Under the pieces are notes generated by a model, which was given only the letters and a program-made list of their open reading frames with translations, did no database searches and was not told the origin of the DNA. Made by a program: the position numbers and the translations under genes. 5,981 nt of DNA from Pseudomonadota bacterium (GTDB lineage Bacteria > Pseudomonadota > Gammaproteobacteria > Pseudomonadales > Pseudohongiellaceae). Shown here one piece after another: positions 1-5,780 of the stretch (position 1 is its first letter; each line of letters begins with the position of its first letter). The stretch covers positions 1 through 5,981 of the forward strand of contig JADFOC010000183.1 of assembly GCA_022563075.1 (NCBI GenBank), given 5' to 3'.

Positions 1-111
1 CTTCTTGCTCAGTCCGAATTGCTCAAGCGCAATGCTTTGTTTCTCCTCGCCAATGGTAAGAGATTCTCGCAAGGCCAGAGGAGCAGTTCTATAGTTGAGT
101 CCCATGGATAG
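1..111 (+). CDS. C-terminal fragment of an unidentified protein, possibly a methyl-accepting chemotaxis-type protein (5'-truncated)
   Basis: An open frame enters at base 1 and stops at the TAG at 109-111, giving 36 residues whose start lies outside the window. The visible stretch LAQSELLKRNALFLLANGKR followed by a Ser/Gln-rich polar tail resembles the end of many methyl-accepting chemotaxis proteins. In those, a final coiled-coil heptad segment of the type QSxxLKxxVxxFLxxVR precedes a short disordered tail. That resemblance is from memory and is weak over so few residues. The other two forward frames close at bases 57-59 and 92-94, so this is the longest frame on this strand, although chance cannot be excluded at this length. 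A gap of about 54 bases separates it from the next gene, which has the same orientation. A chemoreceptor here would fit the signalling context. It could also be the end of another coiled-coil signalling protein. Confidence 0.4.
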   Translation, partial: LLAQSELLKRNALFLLANGKRFSQGQRSSSIVESHG

Positions 112-153
112 GATAAACATCGCGGATCAAATTTCTCCAACGTTTTCATCAGC

Positions 154-157
154 AGGA
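154..157 (+). promoter_or_regulatory. Ribosome-binding site supporting the ATG at 166
   Basis: AGGA lies 8 bases upstream of the ATG at 166. The alternative in-frame ATG at 214, which would give a more typical receiver N-terminus, has only a weak GAAAG about 13 bases upstream. The sequence therefore favours the longer protein, though the extra N-terminal residues are unlike a standard REC start. Confidence 0.45.
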
Positions 158-165
158 ATACTCTG

Positions 166-624
166 ATGACCATTGTTAGAATTGCCGTTCTTATTGAAAG
201 CATTGCTGCTCAAATGGAATATGTGGACGAAACAAGTCACAGAGTGCTTCTGGTTGACGATGATGTACGAATTACCAGAAGGCTAAAGCTCTCATTGGCA
301 AGGAATACGAATTTTGTAGTTAAAACTGAAAACAACAGTCTTAAGGTATTGCAAGTAGCTCGTGAGTTTTCACCAGACATAATAGTTCTTGACTTGTATA
401 TGCCCGGCAAGAATGGAGGCGCAGTCCTTGGAAGCCTGAAGGCGGACCCTGAACTACGCGATATAAAGGTCGTGTTTCTTACCTCGCTATTGACAAAAGA
501 GGAAGCCGGTGAGCATGGAAAAACTATTAGTGGCAATTTGTATATGGCCAAGCCCACTGAGGACAGGATAATAATAAATATTATTCGCGACCAGCTTACT
601 AATCCGGATCTGCTTGCAGCATGA
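166..624 (+). CDS. Single-domain response regulator (stand-alone REC protein)
   Basis: This is a 152-residue cytoplasmic phosphoreceiver protein of the CheY/Spo0F-like stand-alone type. One REC domain spans roughly residues 25-147. The acidic triad DDD is at 31-33 after the hydrophobic strand RVLLV. The predicted phosphoacceptor is Asp76 in the motif VLDLYMPG, the conserved switch Thr is Thr106 in FLTS, and the conserved Lys is Lys129 in AKP. No DNA-binding, enzymatic or HPt domain follows; the protein ends about 20 residues after the Lys-Pro. It would accept phosphate from a histidine kinase, plausibly the hybrid kinase about 265 bases downstream, and act by protein contact or as a phosphate shuttle or sink. 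Both of those roles are inferred. The start at 166 is chosen for its AGGA. A start at 214 would remove 16 hydrophobic residues that are not part of the REC fold. The partner and specific role cannot be read from the sequence. Confidence 0.9.
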   Translation: MTIVRIAVLIESIAAQMEYVDETSHRVLLVDDDVRITRRLKLSLARNTNFVVKTENNSLKVLQVAREFSPDIIVLDLYMPGKNGGAVLGSLKADPELRDIKVVFLTSLLTKEEAGEHGKTISGNLYMAKPTEDRIIINIIRDQLTNPDLLAA

Positions 625-650
625 AATGACAGGGTGGGGGAACGGCGTAT

Positions 651-687
651 GCGCGTCGACAAGGCGTACTATTATTTGTCGACGCGC
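651..687. repeat. Perfect 12-bp inverted repeat (strong potential hairpin) between the REC gene and the kinase gene
   Basis: GCGCGTCGACAA at 651-662 is the exact reverse complement of TTGTCGACGCGC at 676-687, with a 13-base loop at 663-675. A second, outer pairing of CAGGG (630-634) with CCCTG (689-693) is possible across an asymmetric internal loop. The structure starts 27 bases after the stop codon of the upstream REC gene. No run of T follows on either strand, so it is not a canonical intrinsic terminator. It could act as a Rho-dependent or RNA-stabilising 3' end, or as an operator for a dimeric regulator. Each arm also contains the palindrome GTCGAC. The function is unknown. Confidence 0.7.
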
Positions 688-741
688 TCCCTGTGTAATT
701 CTGCGTGAGTTGGAGGAAAGAAGAATTTTAGTCAAGCTAAT

Positions 742-756
742 CGACATGGGATGTCG
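742..756. repeat. Short inverted repeat CGACAT-GGG-ATGTCG
   Basis: Six perfectly paired bases flank a 3-base spacer, about 45 bases upstream of the candidate promoter for the kinase gene. The arrangement could be an operator-like dyad or a small hairpin. It is short enough to occur by chance, and no regulator family is recognised from it. Confidence 0.35.
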
Positions 757-798
757 CCTGAACTAAGTGCCGACTAGATAATGCCTATATTTTGATCA

Positions 799-826
799 TT
801 GGAATTTGTTAGACGAAGAGTATAGT
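799..826 (+). promoter_or_regulatory. Candidate sigma70 promoter for the hybrid kinase operon
   Basis: TTGGAA (799-804, four of six matches to the -35 consensus) and TATAGT (821-826, five of six matches to the -10 consensus) are separated by 16 bases. Transcription would start near 833, giving a leader of about 55 bases before the ATG at 889. The -10 sits inside the right arm of a spaced inverted repeat, CCGACTA at 770-776 and TAGTCGG at 823-829. A repressor or activator site there is possible but unproven. Confidence 0.35.
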
Positions 827-888
827 CGGATTTAGATGTGAGTCGTCTCTTCATTGGGAAGTATTTCATTCAATACAGGATTTAGTAA

Positions 889-3800
889 ATGCGCTTGAAC
901 ATTCAGACAAAATACTCACTCGCAGGAACAGCTTTCGGTCTGTGCTTCCCGTTAGCCGCCTGGAGCCTAGATCTTGTATTATCAAATTTGGCATTTTCAC
1001 CAGCCTCTCTCATTCTGATTCATCAAAATAATTATTTACATTACATTATTGATATTGCGCCGGTTGTTTTGGGGTCGGTTTTTCTGCTTCTCGGAAGATT
1101 TCACCAGTTAACTAGTGAGCAGATTAGTGAAATCAAAGAATATGCAAATAAGGCGTTACTTCTTCTAAATTCAACTGGTGAAGCAATCTACGGCATCGAC
1201 CTGAATGGCAATTGCACGTTTGCAAATATGGTTTGCTTTGAAATGCTGGGCTATAAAACAGAGGGTGACCTGCTGGGTAAGCATATGCATGAACTGATTC
1301 ACCATACTCGCAATGATGGAACCGCATACCCAGTGGATGAATGTAAAATATACAGGGCATTCCATGAGGGTGAAGGAAGCCATGTCGATGATGAGGTTTT
1401 ATGGCGTGCAGATGGCAGCAGTTTTGACTCGGAGTATCGCTCTATTCCTATAATCCGCGATGGCAATATTTTGGGTTCAGTTGTCAGTTTTACGGATATT
1501 TCAGAACGTATACAGACTCGAAGAAAAGAAGTGAGAAGACTCGAACTGCTAACCAATTTTAAGACTGCGATGTCTGAGATAGTAAAACTTAAAGATGATT
1601 TCGGCGATAACAAGGAGTTAGAAAGAAGATTTGTGAAGATCATGGCCAATGCACTCAATGTAGATAGAGTAAGTATCTGGTACTACGGCGATGAGCGCTG
1701 TCGTGAGATTACTGAAAGTGTTGGGTATTGGAAAAGTGAGAATGAATATAGAAGTGGAACCGTGTTGTCCGCAAACGACTATCCGAATTATTTTAAATCT
1801 CTTGCAGATGATCATGTAATCGCCGTTACTGATGTAAGCGTCGATCCACGTACCAGTGAATTCCTGGACAACTATCTAAAGCCAAGGGGTATTACCTCAG
1901 CGTTAAACGCGCCAATTCTGGTTCAAGGGAAAATCGTGGGAGTACTGAGCCATCAACACGTGGGCGAAATGCGTAAATGGGATTTATTGGAACAGGATTT
2001 TGTAATGTCGGCAGCAATTTCCCTCGCACTAGCCTTGGAATCTAGAGAACGAATCAAAAGCGATAATCGTCAAAAGGTGCTGCTAGAAACGATGGTAGAT
2101 GGACTCATCACAATTGATGATGAAGGGCAGATAGAGTCGTTCAATCCAGCCGCTGAAAAAATATTCGGATATTCGTCGGAAGAAATTATCGGAGTCAATC
2201 TAAGTAAACTGATGCCTGAACATCATAACCATCTGCAGCGCTATAAGAAAACTGGTGAAGCACAAATCCTGGGGCGTACTGGTATAGAGGTCGATGGGGT
2301 TAGAAAAGATGGAAGCACATTTCCTATCGCGATCTCTGTCAGCGAGATGTTCATCGGAGACAAGCGCTGTTTTAGCGGTGTGATACGGGATATCAGTGAG
2401 AGAAAAAACCTTGAGATGGAACACGAACAGGTAGGCGCAGAATTGATACAGTTAATCCAGACTGCCAATGCGCCAATATTCGCTATAAACACCAAGTTGC
2501 AGATAACTGAATGGAATACGGCGGCGGAAATAGTAACCGGCTATAGCGCGGATGAAGTGATGCATTGCCTATTCGTCGATGAATTTATAGAGGATGCTTC
2601 AAAAAAGGAAGTCAGTAGAATATTTAGAGACGCCCTTGGCGGCGTGGAAACAGCCAATTTCGAACTGTACTTACGGACCAAAAAGGGCAATATTTCAACC
2701 GTCCTGTTCAACACTACTACGCGCCGGGATTTGAAAGGCAACATCATCGGTGTAATCGGTATTGGCCAGGATATTACTGACACCAAGCTGGCGCAGGCGG
2801 AATCAGAGAGAATCGCCCGTGAGTTGACACGGTTGGTGAATACCGCCAATGCACCGATTTTCGGTATTGATTCCAGGGGAATGATCAATCAATGGAACAA
2901 GCAGGCGGAACAGATTTCAGGCTACAGCAAGGAAGAAGCCGTGGGACGGGATATGGTGCGTAAAGTCATCATTCGGGAGCACCAGGCGAAAATCAGAATG
3001 ATATTAACCAAGGCCATGGCGGGTGAAGATAGTAGTAACTCCGAGATTTCTGTTAGTCACCGAGATGGCGGTACTCGCTTGTTATTATTCAATGCTACGG
3101 CCCAACGTGATATTGAAGGAAACGTTACTGGTGTGATCGTTATATCACAGGATATTACCGAGCTGAGGGAAAAGGAAAATGCTCTAAATCAGGCGCAAAA
3201 AATGGAGGCCGTGGGTCAGTTGACCGGTGGCATTGCCCATGACTTCAACAATCTACTGAGTATCATCAGTGGAAATCTGCGGTTTTTACAACAAGACATT
3301 GGCGAAGTAGACACGGAGATCCAGGAATTATTCGAAGACGCGATGTCGGCTGCGGATGATGGTGCTGAATTGACGCAGCGATTACTTGCATTTTCTCGCA
3401 CCAAGCCGCTAAAAACGGAAATCGAAAACGTAAATCAACTTATAGAAAAGTTTGCACGCTTCATATCGCGAACCCTTGGTGAAAATATCGAACTATTAGT
3501 CGACTTACCTGAAGATGAGCTATTCGTCAAGATCGATTCCTCGCAATTGGAAAATGCGCTGTTAAACCTCTCCATCAATGCCCGCGATGCCATGCCCCGG
3601 GGAGGCGATATTACAATCAGTGCCAACCGATTCGAAAATGGTGGTGATGATGGTGATGGTGATTTATCACGCAGGATACGACTTAAAGACAAACGCTGGA
3701 TAAGAATCTCTGTGTCGGACACTGGCACAGGTATTAGTACTGAAGATCTTGCGCATGTATTCGAGCCATTTTTTACTACTAAAGAAGTAGGTCAGGGAAG

Positions 3801-4338
3801 CGGTCTCGGGTTGAGCATGGTCTATGGCTTCATGCAGCAATCTAATGGCGAATGTTTCATCGAGAGTGAACCTGGAAAAGGAACCACTGTTTCGATGTTT
3901 TTACATGAAGTACAGGCAAGCACGGATATCTACTCGCAAAGCCAAGAAGCAGATTTGTTGCTGCGTGGTTCCGAAGTAATTCTCGTTGTCGAAGATGAGC
4001 CGCGGGTAAGAAGAGTAACTTTACGCGATCTACGAAACCTAGGTTATAAAACCCTGGAAGCAGAAAATGCTGATGTTGCCAGAACAATTATCGAATCTGG
4101 CGAACACATCGACATGCTATTCAGTGATGTGCTCATGCCCGGCAAGATGGATGGACACATGCTTGGCCTATGGACTGAAAAGCATTACCCAAATATTAAG
4201 GTTGTTCTGACCTCCGGGTATAGCAAGGGCAAGGCAGACATTGGCAGCGAGCGAATCCATCCCTTACCCATGATTAGAAAACCCTACACTATTAGAAAAC
4301 TCGCAACGCACATACGAACTACATTTTCCGAAGTCTAA
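889..4338 (+). CDS. Membrane-anchored hybrid histidine kinase: 2 TM, PAS-GAF-PAS-PAS-PAS, HisKA-HATPase_c, REC
   Basis: This 1149-residue sensor kinase autophosphorylates and can pass phosphate to its own receiver. Two membrane helices (about 10-33 and 50-70) leave only a short external loop, so sensing is probably intramembrane or cytoplasmic. PAS1 spans about 88-210. A GAF domain (about 219-390) follows. PAS2 (about 393-507) is FixL-like, with LMPEHHNH and RKDGSTFP. PAS3 (about 519-640) and PAS4 (about 646-763) are tandem copies, each beginning TANAPIF. The HPK4-type kinase core has phospho-His784 in GGIAHDFNNLL, the N box around Asn893/Asn897, the G1 box DTGTGI (944-949), the F box FEPFFTTK (958-965) and the G2 box GSGLGLS (970-976). 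The C-terminal REC (about 1029-1145) has acidic residues at 1035-1037, acceptor Asp1080, Thr1108 and Lys1131. All catalytic elements look intact. AGGA at 877-880, 8 bases upstream, supports the ATG at 889. The signal sensed is unknown. Confidence 0.96.
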   Translation: MRLNIQTKYSLAGTAFGLCFPLAAWSLDLVLSNLAFSPASLILIHQNNYLHYIIDIAPVVLGSVFLLLGRFHQLTSEQISEIKEYANKALLLLNSTGEAIYGIDLNGNCTFANMVCFEMLGYKTEGDLLGKHMHELIHHTRNDGTAYPVDECKIYRAFHEGEGSHVDDEVLWRADGSSFDSEYRSIPIIRDGNILGSVVSFTDISERIQTRRKEVRRLELLTNFKTAMSEIVKLKDDFGDNKELERRFVKIMANALNVDRVSIWYYGDERCREITESVGYWKSENEYRSGTVLSANDYPNYFKSLADDHVIAVTDVSVDPRTSEFLDNYLKPRGITSALNAPILVQGKIVGVLSHQHVGEMRKWDLLEQDFVMSAAISLALALESRERIKSDNRQKVLLETMVDGLITIDDEGQIESFNPAAEKIFGYSSEEIIGVNLSKLMPEHHNHLQRYKKTGEAQILGRTGIEVDGVRKDGSTFPIAISVSEMFIGDKRCFSGVIRDISERKNLEMEHEQVGAELIQLIQTANAPIFAINTKLQITEWNTAAEIVTGYSADEVMHCLFVDEFIEDASKKEVSRIFRDALGGVETANFELYLRTKKGNISTVLFNTTTRRDLKGNIIGVIGIGQDITDTKLAQAESERIARELTRLVNTANAPIFGIDSRGMINQWNKQAEQISGYSKEEAVGRDMVRKVIIREHQAKIRMILTKAMAGEDSSNSEISVSHRDGGTRLLLFNATAQRDIEGNVTGVIVISQDITELREKENALNQAQKMEAVGQLTGGIAHDFNNLLSIISGNLRFLQQDIGEVDTEIQELFEDAMSAADDGAELTQRLLAFSRTKPLKTEIENVNQLIEKFARFISRTLGENIELLVDLPEDELFVKIDSSQLENALLNLSINARDAMPRGGDITISANRFENGGDDGDGDLSRRIRLKDKRWIRISVSDTGTGISTEDLAHVFEPFFTTKEVGQGSGLGLSMVYGFMQQSNGECFIESEPGKGTTVSMFLHEVQASTDIYSQSQEADLLLRGSEVILVVEDEPRVRRVTLRDLRNLGYKTLEAENADVARTIIESGEHIDMLFSDVLMPGKMDGHMLGLWTEKHYPNIKVVLTSGYSKGKADIGSERIHPLPMIRKPYTIRKLATHIRTTFSEV
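3640..3663 (+). repeat. In-frame GGT/GAT trinucleotide tract inside the kinase ATPase domain
   Basis: Eight consecutive codons are all GGT or GAT, encoding GGDDGDGD at residues 918-925. The tract lies between the N box and the G1 box of HATPase_c, in what should be a surface loop after a beta strand. Slippage would occur in whole codons and so preserve the frame. The tract may be a tolerated, length-variable acidic loop. Confidence 0.6.
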
Positions 4339-4352
4339 CCTGCATTTAAATC

Positions 4353-4357
4353 AAGGA
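4353..4357 (+). promoter_or_regulatory. Ribosome-binding site deciding between two adjacent ATG codons of the REC-EAL gene
   Basis: AAGGA ends 3 bases before the ATG at 4361 and 6 bases before the next ATG at 4364. The second spacing is closer to the usual optimum, so 4364 is taken as the start. The choice changes the protein by one residue. The site lies in the short spacer after the kinase stop codon, which supports co-transcription. Confidence 0.6.
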
Positions 4358-4363
4358 ACTATG

Positions 4364-5545
4364 ATGTCGAATAATCGAGTACTTATCATCGATGATGATA
4401 AAAGAATATGTCGCATCATCAAACGCGTAGCTGATGATCTTGGCGTTGACTCCCTTGCAATCGACAATCCGGCAGAATTTGAATCAGCTTATCTTCGATA
4501 CGAGCCTAATATTATCTTGATGGATTTACAAATGCCCAGGCTCGATGGTATCGAACTTTTACGCAAGCTGGCGGAACAGCATTCTGAGGCTGCCATTATT
4601 CTGGTAAGTGGTATGGACAGAAGCGTACTCGAGACAACAGACGAGCTTGGGAAGTCACTTGGCTTGAACATGGTTGGCGTCTTGAATAAGCCTATCGATA
4701 TTGATGATTTAAAAATCATACTGGAGAAGAATTTCGATCCCTTAAAAGAGCGTCGCACACAGTCCTTAGCATTGACTGCAGAAGATCTCAAAAAGGCTAT
4801 CGCTGAAAATGAATTAGTCGTTCACTACCAACCACAGATTAGTCTTGCGTCAGGAAACGTAATTGGGGCTGAAGCGCTGGTGCGCTGGCAACATCCGGAA
4901 CACGGCCTGGTATTTCCCGACTCCTTTATTCCGCTTGCTGAAGAAAGCAGGGAACTGATTGGCCCATTAACGTATTCCGTAATTGAAACTGTGTTACAGG
5001 ATGATGTAGCCCGCAGGGGAAGCGGTGTTGAATTGAATATCTCAATTAATCTGTCTCCACGATTACTAAGCGATCTAAGCCTGCCTGACAAGGTGGATGG
5101 ATTATTGGCTAAATATCAGTTTGATCCAAATCGACTGCTGCTCGAAGTCACTGAAAGTGGCGCCATGGAAGACCCTTCGTTAACTATGGATATTCTCACA
5201 CGATTACGTCTTAAGAATATCAGACTATCGCTCGATGACTTCGGCACAGGTTTCTCATCACTTGTGCAACTGTATCGTATGCCTTTCAACGAGATCAAAG
5301 TTGATAAATCTTTCGTCATGAAAGTATCGAAAGACAAGGAAGCCGCCGCGATTGCAAGATTGACCGTGGATCTGGGCCATAGCCTCGGGCTCGAAGTGGT
5401 TGCTGAAGGAATCGAAGATCAGTACACCTATGACTGGCTGAAAGAACTCGGTTGTGAAATCGGCCAGGGATATTTTATAAGCAGGCCTGTCGATGTAGAT
5501 CAATTTTCCAAATGGATGGATGACCACAGTAAGTTTACTCACTAG
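4364..5545 (+). CDS. Response regulator with EAL output: REC-EAL cyclic-di-GMP phosphodiesterase
   Basis: This 393-residue cytoplasmic protein is predicted to hydrolyse c-di-GMP to pGpG under phosphorylation control. The REC domain (about 4-121) has DDD at 10-12, acceptor Asp54 in LMDLQMP, Ser82 at the Thr/Ser switch position and Lys109 in NKP. A linker (about 122-144) leads to an EAL domain (about 145-384). The expected metal and catalytic residues are all visible: Glu170 of the signature EALVRW, Asn229 in INLSP, Glu261 in LEVTES, Asp291-Asp292 in LDDFGTGFSSL, Lys312 in IKVDK, Glu348 in AEGIED and Gln368 in GQGYF. The loop 6 motif DFGTGFSS, needed for activation and dimerisation in this family, is intact, so an active enzyme is expected. 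Architecture and length resemble Pseudomonas RocR, a REC-EAL protein of about 390 residues, but orthology is not claimed. The gene starts 25 bases after the kinase stop codon, making that kinase the obvious phosphodonor. No GGDEF domain is present. Confidence 0.95.
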   Translation: MSNNRVLIIDDDKRICRIIKRVADDLGVDSLAIDNPAEFESAYLRYEPNIILMDLQMPRLDGIELLRKLAEQHSEAAIILVSGMDRSVLETTDELGKSLGLNMVGVLNKPIDIDDLKIILEKNFDPLKERRTQSLALTAEDLKKAIAENELVVHYQPQISLASGNVIGAEALVRWQHPEHGLVFPDSFIPLAEESRELIGPLTYSVIETVLQDDVARRGSGVELNISINLSPRLLSDLSLPDKVDGLLAKYQFDPNRLLLEVTESGAMEDPSLTMDILTRLRLKNIRLSLDDFGTGFSSLVQLYRMPFNEIKVDKSFVMKVSKDKEAAAIARLTVDLGHSLGLEVVAEGIEDQYTYDWLKELGCEIGQGYFISRPVDVDQFSKWMDDHSKFTH

Positions 5546-5774
5546 ATATCGGTCATAGATCACCGCAGCATCTTTACAACTAATTCACATATTCACCACA
5601 AGCTGCCTGGCAACTCTTTATGACTTGGTAAGAGCAAAGTGCGGTTAACAATTTCTAAGGATTATGAAGTGATTCACATCATTTAAATATTTTTGATTAT
5701 AAAATAGCAGCTAGGATTGTACTTCAATACCGAAGGATTCGAACTAGTTGCGTATACAGATAGGAGGGGGTCCT
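5546..5774. other. AT-rich intergenic spacer between the REC-EAL gene and the next REC gene
   Basis: No coding frame with a credible start is seen in these 229 bases. The stretch is clearly richer in A and T than the genes. It carries three copies of an ATTCAC-type word: ATTCACAT at 5583-5590, ATTCACC at 5591-5597 and ATTCACAT at 5672-5679. The last overlaps the near-palindrome GTGATTCAC at 5669-5677. No convincing intrinsic terminator follows the REC-EAL gene, so readthrough into the downstream gene is possible. Confidence 0.6.
5673..5703 (+). promoter_or_regulatory. Weak candidate sigma70 promoter for the downstream REC gene
   Basis: TTCACA (5673-5678, five of six matches to the -35 consensus) and TATAAA (5698-5703, five of six matches to the -10 consensus) are separated by 19 bases, longer than the optimal 17. 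AT-rich sequence surrounds them. The leader to the ATG at 5775 would be about 65 bases and would include the hairpin at 5754-5780. The spacing makes this uncertain. Confidence 0.25.
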
Positions 5775-5780
5775 ATGTAT
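5754..5780 (+). promoter_or_regulatory. Hairpin enclosing the Shine-Dalgarno and start codon of the downstream REC gene
   Basis: ATAGGA (5760-5765) pairs perfectly with TCCTAT (5771-5776) around a GGGGG loop. ATAC (5754-5757) pairs with GTAT (5777-5780) after a two-base AG bulge, giving about 10 base pairs in all. The AGGAGG ribosome-binding site (5762-5767) lies partly in the left arm and partly in the loop, and the ATG (5775-5777) lies in the right arm. In RNA this could mask translation initiation. The pairing is visible in the sequence; a regulatory role is inference. Confidence 0.5.

Noticed and set aside
9..203. Minus-strand open frame of 64 codons at the left edge
   Set aside because: Its product shows no recognisable motif, and the frame overlaps the plus-strand C-terminal fragment and the start of the REC gene. 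It is treated as a chance frame.
237..662. Minus-strand open frame of 141 codons opposite the first REC gene
   Set aside because: The complementary strand encodes a clear receiver domain with all key residues. The antisense product is a Ser/Arg-rich mirror of that gene with no recognisable domain.
709..765. Possible small gene after the GGAGG at about 711-716
   Set aside because: The first ATG frame downstream, at 746, encodes only six residues before a stop. No other start gives a credible product.
2443..2808. Whether PAS3 or PAS4 of the kinase could be a LOV photosensor
   Set aside because: The flavin-binding GxNCRFLQ motif with its reactive cysteine is absent from both domains.
3435..3728. 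Minus-strand open frame opposite the kinase ATPase domain, along with similar ones throughout 1133-5563
   Set aside because: All lie within genes whose plus-strand products carry intact catalytic motifs. Their translations are low-complexity Ser/Arg/Leu shadows.
5550..5565. Possible terminator hairpin CGGT-N8-ACCG after the REC-EAL gene
   Set aside because: The stem is only four base pairs and no real T-run follows. The nearby CTCTT/AAGAG pair at 5614-5634 is equally weak.
5608..5623. Possible sigma54 promoter beginning TGGCA
   Set aside because: The GG dinucleotide is present, but the required GC ten bases further on is replaced by TG and there is no TTGC element.
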